Positions 6,242 to 16,552 of a stretch of 64,000 nt of DNA are shown one piece after another; within the stretch, counting starts at the first letter, position 1, and each line of letters begins with the position of its first letter. A program made the position numbers and the translations under genes. The notes under the pieces were generated by a model. It saw nothing but the letters and a program-made list of their open reading frames with translations, was not told the DNA's origin and did no database searches. This DNA comes from Vibrio hyugaensis (GTDB taxonomy: Bacteria; Pseudomonadota; Gammaproteobacteria; Enterobacterales; Vibrionaceae): NCBI RefSeq assembly GCF_002906655.1, contig NZ_CP025795.1, positions 992,001 through 1,056,000 on the forward strand, read 5' to 3'.

Positions 6242-8398
6242 ATGCGTTTGTCGTTAAACCTCGTGATTGCATCCACTTTTATAGCTGTTGCTCCAGCTGA
6301 TGCTAACTATGATCTTGATTCCCTGCTAGAGATGCCACTGTGCTCGTTGGCAGACACTAAAGTTGTTTCGGCAACTCGTACCTCTCAATCCCTTGCGGAC
6401 ACGCCAGCTTCGGTTTATGTGATTACAGCCAAAGAGATCCAACGCTCTGGTGCTCGTTCTGTGGCTGATGCATTATCTTTGGCACCCGGTCTTCATGTCG
6501 CCAAGTTCTCCAATTACGATTGGGGGGTCAGTGTGCGTGGCAATAATGAAACACTTAACAACAAGATGTTGGTCATGGTAGATGGCCGCAGTGTGTTCAA
6601 TCCAATGTCATCCGGCGTTAATTGGGATTTAATTCCCGTTAGCATGGACAACATTGCCCAAATAGAAATCGTATTGGGCCCGGTTGGGACAGTGTGGGGT
6701 GGTAATGCCGTAACAGGAGTCATCAACGTCATCACTAAAGAAGCAGAAGGCTCAGCAAAAGGGAAGGTGTCAGCAAGCTTTGGTAATTATGGCTACAGTG
6801 AATATCAATTGCATCATGCAGGATCGATTGGTGAGTACACCAACTACAGTGTTTATGGTGAGTTTGTTGATCACATGCCTTGGACAAGTGATGAGGCCCG
6901 CGTGGCACCGCTGCAACACTTTAACGCATACACTGAACGCTTTGGTGGCCGATTAGATTATCAAAAGCATGAACACACGTTGAGTTTACAAGCTGGTGGT
7001 ATTCGCTCTCGCGAAGACTACAACTGGGGTAATTATCAGCCTCACTTTGTCATGCCCGGAGCAGAACCGGTCAACTTTTATGAAACCGAAATGACCATGC
7101 AAGAGTACTTCGTTGGGGGGCATCATATTTTTGATCGTCCTAGCGGAGACCGATGGGAAAATGAAGTTTGGTTAACCTACAGCTCTAACGACATTTCACA
7201 CGATAATGCGCGATTTTTCCGAACAGATCTAGACTCCCATTATACCTTTTCAAATCTATGGGGAACCGAGTTTACTGTTGGTGCCAATATTCGGCTTATT
7301 GATGAACAGTTTGGAACTTTCGATAAACACGATGAAATGACGATGCCTTATTTGCGCTTATCGGACAGTCCAGATTTTCTCAACCAATCGTATGGTCTGT
7401 ATGCCAACTGGAGTATTCCGTTGGACGAGAGAACCAAACTGACATTAGGTAATCGCTGGCAATACAACAACCTTACTCATCATCTCGATCCACAACCACA
7501 GGTGCGTTTGAGTTATGAGCTCGCGAATAACCAACGATTGTGGGCGGGTTGGGGTAAAGCAATAGTGACGCCGTCACGATTGGAACTGAATACGTATATG
7601 CGTGAAAACCATTATATGGAAAACGTACAGTTCAGCGACGGTAATTATTATGACTACTATTACAGTTACCTATTAAAAGGGAATGAAGACCTAGATGTAG
7701 AATCAGTCTCGACCTACGAGCTTGGATACCGTTTGTGGGATGAGAACAAACTGCAATTCAATATTGGTGGCTTTTATACTCGTCATGAAAATATTCGTGT
7801 TTATAAAACGGATTCTGCGACACAAGCGATTGTTACTGGTGACTCATCACCGGGCACGGTTGGTACTGTTGTAGAGCAATACACATCCAGCTTAGTTGAT
7901 CCGATCTGGAGTGAAAGTTTTGGTGGGGAGGTTTCTGTGAAGTGGCAACCTCGTCAAGACATTCAAATAAACGCCAATTACAGTTACAAGCGTATTGTTG
8001 GCCATTGTGAGGGTGCCATTTGCTCTAACAACAAGGCCGTGAAACGTATGATTGAAAATGAACCGAATCATTTTGTTAATGCACAGGTAATGTGGGACAT
8101 CACGCCACAATGGTGGGTCAGTGTGACTGGTCAGTATGTTTCTGAATCTAAGTTACACGATGATTACGAGTCGGCTTTGAATCCGGTTAACGTAGCGAAT
8201 AAAGACTATAACTGGCCAGAAGTGGTTTCCTTTGATGCATCGGTAAGTTGGCAATACAACGATTGTTTGCCACAAATTACAGCGTCGGTAGAAAATCTAG
8301 GTGCAGACCAAAGCAAAGAGTTTCCCAACAACTACAACCCTTTCGCTAATGGAACGCAATACTGGCTAACGCTCGATTGGAACTACGCCCAATGGTAA
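6242..8398 (+). CDS. TonB-dependent outer-membrane receptor
   Basis: A 718-residue receptor with a signal peptide ending near residue 22 (APADA-N). The plug domain follows: ATRTSQSLADTPASVYVIT, SVADALSLAPGLHV, MLVMVDGRSVFNP, IAQIEIVLGPVGTVWGGNAV, GVINVITK. A 22-strand barrel fills the rest and ends in an aromatic strand (YWLTLDWNYAQW). The short leader before the plug (YDLDSLLEMPLCSLADTKVV) is typical of receptors genetically linked to a YfiR protein and a GGDEF protein, as here. The ligand cannot be told from sequence. It overlaps the YfiR-like gene by 7 bp, so the three genes form one operon. Confidence 0.9.
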   Translation: MRLSLNLVIASTFIAVAPADANYDLDSLLEMPLCSLADTKVVSATRTSQSLADTPASVYVITAKEIQRSGARSVADALSLAPGLHVAKFSNYDWGVSVRGNNETLNNKMLVMVDGRSVFNPMSSGVNWDLIPVSMDNIAQIEIVLGPVGTVWGGNAVTGVINVITKEAEGSAKGKVSASFGNYGYSEYQLHHAGSIGEYTNYSVYGEFVDHMPWTSDEARVAPLQHFNAYTERFGGRLDYQKHEHTLSLQAGGIRSREDYNWGNYQPHFVMPGAEPVNFYETEMTMQEYFVGGHHIFDRPSGDRWENEVWLTYSSNDISHDNARFFRTDLDSHYTFSNLWGTEFTVGANIRLIDEQFGTFDKHDEMTMPYLRLSDSPDFLNQSYGLYANWSIPLDERTKLTLGNRWQYNNLTHHLDPQPQVRLSYELANNQRLWAGWGKAIVTPSRLELNTYMRENHYMENVQFSDGNYYDYYYSYLLKGNEDLDVESVSTYELGYRLWDENKLQFNIGGFYTRHENIRVYKTDSATQAIVTGDSSPGTVGTVVEQYTSSLVDPIWSESFGGEVSVKWQPRQDIQINANYSYKRIVGHCEGAICSNNKAVKRMIENEPNHFVNAQVMWDITPQWWVSVTGQYVSESKLHDDYESALNPVNVANKDYNWPEVVSFDASVSWQYNDCLPQITASVENLGADQSKEFPNNYNPFANGTQYWLTLDWNYAQW

Positions 8399-8931
8399 AA
8401 CGGTTTGAGCGAAGCTCAGCAGTGAAATGGGTAATAACGATTTGGGCACTGCTCAGCGCGACGTTTGCCTTCGCTCAATACGATGATGCGGATCTGAAAG
8501 CCGTTTATTTATATCGTTTTGCTTTGCTCGCCGATTGGATGGCGACGGGGGAATCCATCGCCCCAGTTGAGTATTGTGTGTCTGAAAGTGACTCTGTTGG
8601 CGAGCACCTTAAAAACATCGTTGCTCGTAAGCCGCAGTTGTCTCGTTACTATGATTTATCAAATCCGGTGACGCCGAACACCTGCCATATCTTGTACATA
8701 CCGCAAGCAAAGAAGTCCCAAATCTTAGTGTTGCGCGATCAATACCCTCATTCGTTGTTGATCAGTAATGGCGAAGAGTTCGTGAAAATAGGGGGCATGG
8801 TCGCTTTTGTTAAGGTAAACAATCGTATTCGTCCTATGGTATCTCGTAGTCACGTCGCGCCAACACAGATACAACTGCGTGCCCAACTATTGAGTATCTC
8901 CTTATTGGTTGAAGATGAGGTCGCGCCATGA
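8392..8931 (+). CDS. YfiR-like periplasmic protein (DUF4154)
   Basis: A 179-residue protein. Start ATG 8392 is preferred because it overlaps the receptor stop; the earlier in-frame TTG at 8377 is less likely. A signal peptide (VITIWALLSATFAFA) precedes the DUF4154 core: DADLKAVYLYRFALLADWM, YCVSESDSVGEHL, HILYIPQAKKS, and MVAFVKVNNRIRPMVS with a closing helix. In the Pseudomonas YfiBNR system YfiR is a periplasmic repressor of the diguanylate cyclase YfiN. The neighbouring membrane cyclase, overlapping by ATGA, is the likely target here. The TonB receptor may take the place of YfiB as the outer-membrane input, which is an inference from context. Confidence 0.85.
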   Translation: MVKRFERSSAVKWVITIWALLSATFAFAQYDDADLKAVYLYRFALLADWMATGESIAPVEYCVSESDSVGEHLKNIVARKPQLSRYYDLSNPVTPNTCHILYIPQAKKSQILVLRDQYPHSLLISNGEEFVKIGGMVAFVKVNNRIRPMVSRSHVAPTQIQLRAQLLSISLLVEDEVAP

Positions 8932-10853
8932 TCCGCTCTCGTCTCGCTCGTTTGCCTTTAAGGCATAAGATGATGTTGCCTACATGGCTAATGATTACTC
9001 TTATTGTCATTGGTCTTGGTACGCTCGCGATTCAATACGTGGTACTTGCACAAGAAAAGGCGTTGGAGCGTCGTATTGATATTCTTGGCCAAGGGGTGGC
9101 GAACACCCTACAAGCGGCATTGATGTTTGATGATGCATACACGGCAAAAGAGCAACTGACCAACCTGAGTTTCGACCCTGACATTATTTCCGCGGTCGTG
9201 ATCAATCAGCATGACAAAACAATTGCGTCGATAGAAGATTTGCCAGCAGGTTGCCATTGGCAAGAGCGTCAGGTGATTTGTTCACATCTCAACGTTGTGA
9301 TGCGTCATAACGATGTCTTATTAGGCGATGAGAAGTTGGGCGCACTCGAAATATGGGTTTCTTTAGAGAACCTATTAATAAACGAACGGAAAATGTGGTT
9401 ATCGCTTGGCGTTATCGTTTTCTTACTTTCGTTGTGTGCGTGGGCGTTGGCAAAGTTACTACACTCATTAATTTCGTTGCCACTTTTGTCTTTGCATCGC
9501 TCTGTCGAGCATATGAGTCGTGTTGGGGTAATCCGTAAAGCGCTGCCAGTATACCATCAAGATGAAGTGGGCAAACTGACAGAATGCTTTAATGAAATGA
9601 CGATGAGCCTTGCTGAACGTGAATCTCAAGTAGCGCAGGTATTGAAGCGAGTTGAGGACAAAAACCGCTATATCCACAGTGCATTGGATGCAATGCAACG
9701 TTGTGTTTTGGTCGTGTCTTCACATCATCAGGTAACGTACTTCAACCCAATAGCAGCAAAAGAACTAAAAGGAGTGGAAGCCAATTTGGATGCAAGAAGT
9801 CTTCTCATGAGCCACTTTGAACCTGTGCTGAAAGTAGAGCGTATTATGTTTGCGATCGACACTCACACAACGGTGAAAGGGTTAGAGGTTCGCAGTTTAG
9901 ATAAAACTAAACGTTATCTTATTTCTTGCAATCCGATGGACACTGAAAAGAGCAGCTTGATTCAGCTTCAGGACATCACTGAGCAAACGTTATCAGAGCA
10001 AAGACGTAAGCTACTCGACTTGATGTTTGACCAAAACCAAGACGCGATATTGGTATTGAATCGAGCTTTAAGCGTTCAAACTCAAAATCAATCTGCGACA
10101 CAGTGGTTTGGTGAGGTTAATGCACTAAAAGGTCTAGAATTGTTTTCACCTTTTGAAGTGACGAAAGCGATTAAATTAAGGTTATTGAAAACGGGTCACT
10201 ACAAAACGCACGTTGATGTAAAAAACCAACAAGGGCGTGTGATGCCGTGTGAGCTGAAGGTTCGAGCTTTGAAGAGTGAAAATGGCCGTGCAGAAGCGTT
10301 TGTCGTTTCATTTACGGATTTGGCGGTTGATATCGAATTAAAACGTCTTAACTATCAAGCGAACCACGATCCTTTAACAGGTTTAGCGAATCGTTCAAAA
10401 GCGTTACGCCGACTACAAGAAAAGCATGATGTAGGTGCATCGCAGCATATTTTGTTCTTAGATTTAGACGGTTTTAAAGCCGTCAATGACCAATATGGGC
10501 ATTCGATTGGTGATCAACTATTGAAGGTCGTTGCTCAGCGTTTGGTGAATTGTGTCGCGCGAAGGGATCTTGTGTCTCGCCTAGCGGGTGACGAATTCTT
10601 GATAGCTGTTCGTGATGCTTCAAGTTGTGAGCCGATTGCTCAGCGCATTATAGAAAGCTTAGCGAAGCCGTTTCATTTTGGTAACGTTACTTGCCATATT
10701 TCCGCAAGTATTGGTATGAGTTATTGGGCGCGAGAAGACAACGCGACATTAGATGAAAAAATCAATGCAGCAGACATGGCTATGTATCTTGCGAAAAAGA
10801 GCGGGAAGAATCAATATCAGGGTTGTTTGGAACCTTCTTGTATCATGGACTAA
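8928..10853 (+). CDS. membrane diguanylate cyclase, HAMP-PAS-GGDEF
   Basis: A 641-residue protein starting in an ATGA overlap with the YfiR-like gene. Two membrane helices (about residues 17-37 and 155-177) flank a periplasmic sensor region like that of YfiN. A HAMP segment follows (SLPLLSLHRSVEHMSRVG, DEVGKLTECFNEM), then two PAS-like regions and a C-terminal GGDEF domain (DPLTGLANR, FLDLDGFKAVNDQYGHSIGD). The active-site loop reads RLAGDEF, a tolerated variant of GGDEF. The inhibitory RxxD site is not present: the expected position reads ARRD. It should make c-di-GMP when not held by the YfiR-like protein and should lack product inhibition at the usual site. Confidence 0.88.
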   Translation: MIRSRLARLPLRHKMMLPTWLMITLIVIGLGTLAIQYVVLAQEKALERRIDILGQGVANTLQAALMFDDAYTAKEQLTNLSFDPDIISAVVINQHDKTIASIEDLPAGCHWQERQVICSHLNVVMRHNDVLLGDEKLGALEIWVSLENLLINERKMWLSLGVIVFLLSLCAWALAKLLHSLISLPLLSLHRSVEHMSRVGVIRKALPVYHQDEVGKLTECFNEMTMSLAERESQVAQVLKRVEDKNRYIHSALDAMQRCVLVVSSHHQVTYFNPIAAKELKGVEANLDARSLLMSHFEPVLKVERIMFAIDTHTTVKGLEVRSLDKTKRYLISCNPMDTEKSSLIQLQDITEQTLSEQRRKLLDLMFDQNQDAILVLNRALSVQTQNQSATQWFGEVNALKGLELFSPFEVTKAIKLRLLKTGHYKTHVDVKNQQGRVMPCELKVRALKSENGRAEAFVVSFTDLAVDIELKRLNYQANHDPLTGLANRSKALRRLQEKHDVGASQHILFLDLDGFKAVNDQYGHSIGDQLLKVVAQRLVNCVARRDLVSRLAGDEFLIAVRDASSCEPIAQRIIESLAKPFHFGNVTCHISASIGMSYWAREDNATLDEKINAADMAMYLAKKSGKNQYQGCLEPSCIMD

Positions 10854-11143
10854 ATCAACGGTCACGAATGCAAGGTGTGTGGTTACTCCATTGGTAATCT
10901 CAAACTTCAAAGTATGCAACCCATGTTGTGCTCTTCAGTCGTTGGATTACCTGAATTATGTTGATGATGAGATGGTGAACGCAATTATGTTGTAGTCTAA
11001 GTTGGATAATGTTGTAAGAATCGTCCTACTTTTATTCAAAAAGCGCAATGTTATCAATAGGATAAACCCAATCCTCTAAGTTTCGAAGTTTGACATTTAA
11101 GCTGTGCAAATTAGTCTGGCCTCCCAAATCGTGGAAGTCAGTT

Positions 11144-14100
11144 ATGCTTAGCATTCTAAGAAAAAACATTGTAATCATTTTCGCATTCTTCGTTATTGCG
11201 CTTTCAAGTTGCTCTTTTGCAGCGGGTGGGCCAGAAGAAACGGTTGTTGTAGGGGTTATCGCTCAGCATTCAGATAATTCCGACGTTCGTAATGAAATCG
11301 GTGTTTTCTATGGTATCAATCTAGAGTACCTGACGAATATTGCCAAGGTACTCAACCTCAAGCTGGAGCTTCGTCCTTACGGTACGATTCCCGCACTTTT
11401 AGCTGACATCGAAAATGGTACGGTTGATGGTGCCGTTGGTTTTAGCAAAACACCGGAAAGAACCCGCCGCTTCTTGTTTTCCGAACCGTTTTTTTCTAGC
11501 ACGGTTGCTGTTTGGTATCGAGACAGCAGTTATAACCAACGTGATCCTCGAGAGCTTCAATGGGTTTGCGTAGAGGGCTCAGTATACTGTGATTCCGTAA
11601 AAGAAGCGGGAGCGACTAAAGTACGCACGGTTAAAACGCGTATTAAGGCATTTGAGGAAGTGCGTAGCGGTCGTGCAAACGCGCTAATCTCGACGTACGT
11701 CGCCATCAACCAATACTTGGATCAGAATGACATTGTAGAAGGAACGGTAGATATTCCTAGTTGGCTCAATGCCGAAGAGGTAAGCTTCATCACCTCAAAA
11801 TCCAACCAAGATCTTGTAAAGCGAATCAACAAGATCTTAAATTGGGAGCGCCGCGGAAAGAACATCCGTTCAGTGGCTTCGAAAAATCCTTACCACGTAA
11901 ATGACAAGTTGTTGGTTGAGTACCGTCGTGAGCTAGATAGCAATAAAGCCATTACTTACAGCAGCAGCGAAGAAGCATTTCCGTTTCTCTATCGGAACCC
12001 GCATTCGGGCAGTTTGGACGGCTTTCTTCCAGATTTCATTGACCTTATTCGTTCAAGAACGGGCTTAAAGTTTGAGTACGTGCCACCAACGAACAGCCTA
12101 GATAGCGGCTTAACCGCATTCTCTTCTGATCTAGTGCCTGTTGCTTATGTTGACTATGCTCGCTCGTCAGATTGGTTGATTACTAAACCTTTTATGCATA
12201 ACAACTTTGTTGCGATCGAAGCATTAGATGTTGAGAACTATCCACGACACGATGCAAAGTCGGGCATATTAATGAGCTTGAAAAAGCAGGGATTAGTTAA
12301 TCTTGATTCTTGGAAAGAAGAGCGGTTTACACGCTATGACGACTTAAAAAAGTTGCTGAGTGACTTGAAATCGGGTGGGATCGATGTTGCTTACGTGCCT
12401 GATGACATTGTTCATAGCATGATCGCACAAGATAACATTGATGGGTTGTTGATCAGTGAAAAGGACGTTCTGACGCTGTCGATTGCCTTCGCGGTTGCTA
12501 ACCACAATACCAATTTAAAGAAAATCTTAGACAGCATCATAGACACGATAGATGCCAAAGAGATCGACAAGCTAAGCCGAACGTACCGAAACTTCAACCT
12601 TGTCTATGGTTACGACGAACAAGAGATCACCATCATTGTTCTGTTTATTGCTGTCATCTTTGTAGCTCTTCTTGCTGTGGTCTACTTCGTATTAGCGCAC
12701 CTCAAATTGAAAGTGAACCTCGCTGAACTCAATGCCACCAATGAAGAGAAAGAGAAACAGTGGTTGATGGGAATTATTCAAGAGATCAACAGCATCGTTT
12801 TCATTCATGGAGAAGACAACCAGATTCAAATGAGTAATTGCTCTTTGTATCTCAATGGGCGATGCAAGGGCTGCACAATTCTAGATCGCAAAACCGCAAA
12901 ACCATTGGTAGATAATGCTCGCGAACTTGGTGAAGTCATCGGAGGCAAACGCATTACAGATACAACCGCATCTACCGGCTGTAAAGTTGGTATCCAGCAC
13001 GTGTATCGTGAGCGAAAAACCATTCTTTCGCCAAGCAGTAAGAAGAAGTTCGTTCTCACTGTGCTTCAAGATATTACAGAACAAAAAGAACGTGAATTCG
13101 CGCTGATTGATGCACAAGAAAAAGCCCAAACCGCTGTTCGAGCACGTGAAAACTTTTTAGCTACCATGAGTCATGAACTAAGAACGCCGCTATCCGCTGC
13201 ACATGGCTTGCTAGACCTACTAGAGCGACAGGCGCGCTGCGACACTAATAAAGAAATTGTTACACAGGCAATGCGTTCACTTAATCACCTCAATTTGCTG
13301 GTGGATGAAATCTTAGATTATTCAAAACTGGAAGCTGGCCAATTAAAGGTGACGCCAATCAAAACCAACATCGTAACTACCTTGTGCGATGTCGTGCGTA
13401 GCTTCGAGCCAAAAGCGCAGAGTAAAGGGTTGGATTATCGTGTCACTATCAAGCCTTTTATCAACCCATGGTTGAAAGTGGATGCGGTTCGCTTAGTTCA
13501 AATTACGACCAATATTCTGTCAAATGCGGTGAAGTTTACGTCTGATGGTGAAATTCGTATCAGCATTGCACTCAATCAAGAACAACTGATTCTAAAAATT
13601 GCGGACACAGGTATAGGAATGACGGAAGCGCAGCTCGATGGAATCCTCCAACCCTTTGTTCAAGCAGACGATACGATCACACGCAAATTCGGTGGTACTG
13701 GGTTGGGACTTAGTATTGTCGATGGCCTTGTAGAATGCATGGGAGGTGATCTTCAGATTAACTCTGAGTTTGGCCTCGGTACTACCATTGTTGTCAAACT
13801 GCCTATCAAGTTGTGTCAGCCCCAAGCGCAACCTGCGATTGCTTATAGCTACTCACCAACGTTGCCTGCCAATATCCGTGACTGGTGTGCGGTCTGGGGG
13901 ATGGAGTCGACGGACATATCCTCAAGTCTAACTGGAAAGTTTTCTGAGGAAGGTAAGTATCAAGGGCTTAATTTGAATTGTGGTTGTGATGTCATATGTT
14001 CGTTGACCGCAACAGAAGCTAAATACCCGGATTCGTTACTAAATCTGTTGAGTCAAGGTTGTACACCTGCTGTAGAGATAATCAAGCCTGCAGACAACGT

Positions 14101-14794
14101 CTCATGGAAGCATGGCACGGTCTTGGTTGCAGAAGACAACCCAATCAACCAAAGCGTTATTACCATGCAATTACGAGAACTGGGTATAGAGCCTGTCATT
14201 GTGAGTAATGGTTTAGAAGCATGGCAATACGTAAATCAAGATGAGCACGTTACCTTAGTCTTAACTGATTTCCATATGCCAGAGATGGATGGCTTTGCGT
14301 TGGTGAACAAACTCAAAGCGAGCGCGACGCTTTCTAAAATCCCTGTCATTGGCGTGACTGCGGAGGATTCTCGACTAGCAAACGAACGCGCAAAAAACAT
14401 TGGCATTGACGACATTCTTTATAAGCCATATGACCTAGAGCAACTCAAGTTGAAGCTATTGCCTTACTTAAGTGAACAAAAATCAAACCTATGGCCCGAA
14501 TGGATAGGTAAGTTCCGAGCGCAAGATGCAAAAGAGATCGCCAATGTGTTTAAAAGCTCAATGACGCAAGACGTAACAAACTTAAAAGTGGCAGAAAGTA
14601 AACAAGAGAAGGCGCAAATTATCCACGGAATTAAAGGGGCGCTAGGCGCGATAGGAATCACCCTCTTGGTTGAATTATGTGTTGAAGCTGAACAAGCAAG
14701 TGACGCTGATTTTGACTCGCATGTCACAGGACTTATTAACCGTATAGAACAAGAAATCGACCTCGCAGGACACTGGATTAAAGCGCATGAATAA
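11144..14794 (+). CDS. BvgS-like hybrid sensor histidine kinase with two periplasmic solute-binding domains
   Basis: About 1216 residues from ATG 11144, which has GGAA upstream; the earlier TTG at 11090 would destroy the signal peptide (IVIIFAFFVIALSSCSFA). Two tandem bacterial extracellular solute-binding type 3 domains (about 35-255 and 270-495) precede a membrane helix near 510-530 and a short PAS-like linker with several cysteines. HisKA has MSHELRTPLSAAHG with the phospho-His near 675. The ATPase has NILSNAVKF, DTGIGM and GTGLGLSIV. A receiver domain starts near 993 (VLVAEDNPINQS) with its aspartate in LTDFHMPEMDG. The protein ends in an HPt domain (IIHGIKGALGAIG). This is an unorthodox phosphorelay kinase that senses a small periplasmic ligand. 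The downstream EAL and LuxR-type regulators are its likely targets. Confidence 0.9.
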   Translation: MLSILRKNIVIIFAFFVIALSSCSFAAGGPEETVVVGVIAQHSDNSDVRNEIGVFYGINLEYLTNIAKVLNLKLELRPYGTIPALLADIENGTVDGAVGFSKTPERTRRFLFSEPFFSSTVAVWYRDSSYNQRDPRELQWVCVEGSVYCDSVKEAGATKVRTVKTRIKAFEEVRSGRANALISTYVAINQYLDQNDIVEGTVDIPSWLNAEEVSFITSKSNQDLVKRINKILNWERRGKNIRSVASKNPYHVNDKLLVEYRRELDSNKAITYSSSEEAFPFLYRNPHSGSLDGFLPDFIDLIRSRTGLKFEYVPPTNSLDSGLTAFSSDLVPVAYVDYARSSDWLITKPFMHNNFVAIEALDVENYPRHDAKSGILMSLKKQGLVNLDSWKEERFTRYDDLKKLLSDLKSGGIDVAYVPDDIVHSMIAQDNIDGLLISEKDVLTLSIAFAVANHNTNLKKILDSIIDTIDAKEIDKLSRTYRNFNLVYGYDEQEITIIVLFIAVIFVALLAVVYFVLAHLKLKVNLAELNATNEEKEKQWLMGIIQEINSIVFIHGEDNQIQMSNCSLYLNGRCKGCTILDRKTAKPLVDNARELGEVIGGKRITDTTASTGCKVGIQHVYRERKTILSPSSKKKFVLTVLQDITEQKEREFALIDAQEKAQTAVRARENFLATMSHELRTPLSAAHGLLDLLERQARCDTNKEIVTQAMRSLNHLNLLVDEILDYSKLEAGQLKVTPIKTNIVTTLCDVVRSFEPKAQSKGLDYRVTIKPFINPWLKVDAVRLVQITTNILSNAVKFTSDGEIRISIALNQEQLILKIADTGIGMTEAQLDGILQPFVQADDTITRKFGGTGLGLSIVDGLVECMGGDLQINSEFGLGTTIVVKLPIKLCQPQAQPAIAYSYSPTLPANIRDWCAVWGMESTDISSSLTGKFSEEGKYQGLNLNCGCDVICSLTATEAKYPDSLLNLLSQGCTPAVEIIKPADNVSWKHGTVLVAEDNPINQSVITMQLRELGIEPVIVSNGLEAWQYVNQDEHVTLVLTDFHMPEMDGFALVNKLKASATLSKIPVIGVTAEDSRLANERAKNIGIDDILYKPYDLEQLKLKLLPYLSEQKSNLWPEWIGKFRAQDAKEIANVFKSSMTQDVTNLKVAESKQEKAQIIHGIKGALGAIGITLLVELCVEAEQASDADFDSHVTGLINRIEQEIDLAGHWIKAHE

Positions 14795-15941
14795 ACCACT
14801 TAAAGCGATGGTGATCGATGACCATCCATTACAGATTACTTTACTAAAGCAGATGCTGCTGCGTAACGGTGTTGATGTAGTTACATTTGATAACGCAGAT
14901 AGTGCGATTGCGTATGCGAAAGACGTTTATATCGACATTATCTTTTGTGATTTGCAGATGCCAGAGAAAGATGGAATCGACATGATGGAGATGCTCGATC
15001 ACATTGACTACCAAGGAAATGTTGTTCTTGTGAGTGCAATGGAGCTATCGATAGTGACGGCAGTTCGTGCTATGTGTGAAACCTTTAGCTTTGAAGTGCT
15101 TGGCAAGTTGTTAAAACCTTATGAAGAGCAACAAGTTATCGACATGCTAACCCTTGCAAGGCGTGAACCTGAAAAAGTTTCTCAGTTTGATCAATGTTTT
15201 GATGTTCAAGACCAAGAGTTTTTGCTCGCATTGAGAGAAGGGCGAATAAAAAACTACTATCAACCGTTGGCGGATGCACATACTGGCGAAATCATTGGGT
15301 ATGAAGCCTTAGCCCGTTGGTTTCATCCTACTCATGGTGTACTGCCGCCAGACAGTTTTTTGTCTATTGTCGAACGTTGTCATTTGTCAGCGGATCTGTT
15401 TGATGCTGTGTTTAGTAATGCGTTAAACGACATTAAGCATCATGGGTTAAACCAAAAAATCTCTATTAACGTTGATCACGATAATCTAGAAGATTGTGAT
15501 TTTGCCAGCCAGTTTATTCAGCGTTGCTGCGAAAATGGTATTAGCCCAGATCGGTTTACGATTGAAATTACTGAGCGTGATACCTTTCAAACCAGTGCGG
15601 CACTCTACAAAAACCTACTTAAGTTCAGAATGAGTGGCGTGACGGTCAGTATCGATGATTTTGGTACGGGTTCGTCATCGCTAGAAAAACTCGCACAATT
15701 GCCTTTTAACGAACTGAAAATCGACCGTTCGTTTATACAGGGGTTAGTAAACGATCCGAAAAAGAAAAACATTGTGTTGGCGATATGCGCATTAGCAAAA
15801 AGTCTCAACATTAGCGTTGTCGCAGAGGGGGTGGAAGACGAGGTTACGCTGCAAACCATGCGCCAATACACAATCGATGTTTTCCAAGGTTATTACATCG
15901 ATAAACCAATGCCTTTAGAAGCTATAACGATACTGAATTAA
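14787..15941 (+). CDS. response regulator with EAL c-di-GMP phosphodiesterase domain
   Basis: A 384-residue protein overlapping the kinase gene by 8 bp. The receiver (1-125) has acidic residues in MVIDDHP, the phospho-acceptor in IIFCDLQMPEKDG, and a conserved K in KLLKPYE. The EAL domain (about 145-380) keeps the catalytic set: YEALARW, the Asn of SINVDHDNL, the Glu of TIEITERD, SIDDFGTGSSS, LKIDRSFI, VVAEGVED and FQGYYIDKP. It should therefore hydrolyse c-di-GMP. Overlap and order make the upstream BvgS-like kinase its partner, like the RocS/RocR or BvgS-BvgR arrangements. Confidence 0.9.
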   Translation: MNKPLKAMVIDDHPLQITLLKQMLLRNGVDVVTFDNADSAIAYAKDVYIDIIFCDLQMPEKDGIDMMEMLDHIDYQGNVVLVSAMELSIVTAVRAMCETFSFEVLGKLLKPYEEQQVIDMLTLARREPEKVSQFDQCFDVQDQEFLLALREGRIKNYYQPLADAHTGEIIGYEALARWFHPTHGVLPPDSFLSIVERCHLSADLFDAVFSNALNDIKHHGLNQKISINVDHDNLEDCDFASQFIQRCCENGISPDRFTIEITERDTFQTSAALYKNLLKFRMSGVTVSIDDFGTGSSSLEKLAQLPFNELKIDRSFIQGLVNDPKKKNIVLAICALAKSLNISVVAEGVEDEVTLQTMRQYTIDVFQGYYIDKPMPLEAITILN

Positions 15942-15945
15942 AAGA

Positions 15946-16542
15946 ATGATGAATAAAATGAACTGCCTGATCTTTGATGATCACCCACTTGTTAGTGTTG
16001 CCATTAAATCGCTTGTAGAAAGTTTGGATATCGCCAATGAGGTGATGACAGCAACAAGCTCAAAAGAGGCGTTAAGAATACTCAAAGGAAGCATAGGCTT
16101 ATTGATCTTAGACGTAAACCTTGCTGATTGTGATGGATACGATTTTTATAAGCGTATTAAATCCCACGGCTTTAATGGAAAAGTCATTTTCTTTTCTGCC
16201 GAGACAAGCCACATGTATAGCCAAATGGCATTTCGCTCTGGTGCCGATGGCTATGTCTGTAAATCAGAAAATCACGAAATCTTAAAAGATGCCATAGAAG
16301 CAGTTATGAAAGGGTATTCGTTTTTCAAGTTCAAACAAACGGTAGAGGAAGACAGAAATGTCCCAATGCTATCGAGCCGAGAGAGTGCAGTAATGAAGCT
16401 GTTACTTCAAGGGAAAAGTAACCGCGATATTGCTGATGTGTTGTCGATCAGTGATAAGACAGTCAGCACTTATAAGCGCAGGGTAATGGTGAAGTTCAAC
16501 GTGAAAAACATCGTGGAGCTTTCAAAAGTTGTTGATACATAG
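15946..16542 (+). CDS. NarL/LuxR-family response regulator
   Basis: A 198-residue protein (the start could also be ATG 15949 or 15958; no strong ribosome binding site separates them). It has a receiver domain (LIFDDHPLVSVAIKS, phospho-Asp in LLILDVNLADCDG, K in YVCKSE) and a C-terminal LuxR helix-turn-helix (LSSRESAVMKLLLQGKSNRD, then SISDKTVSTYKRRVMVKF). It lies 4 bp after the REC-EAL gene and 10 bp before a diguanylate cyclase, in one operon with the hybrid kinase. It is a paralogue of the regulator encoded on the opposite strand at 19002-19610. Confidence 0.9.
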   Translation: MMNKMNCLIFDDHPLVSVAIKSLVESLDIANEVMTATSSKEALRILKGSIGLLILDVNLADCDGYDFYKRIKSHGFNGKVIFFSAETSHMYSQMAFRSGADGYVCKSENHEILKDAIEAVMKGYSFFKFKQTVEEDRNVPMLSSRESAVMKLLLQGKSNRDIADVLSISDKTVSTYKRRVMVKFNVKNIVELSKVVDT

Positions 16543-16552
16543 AAGGTAAAGG

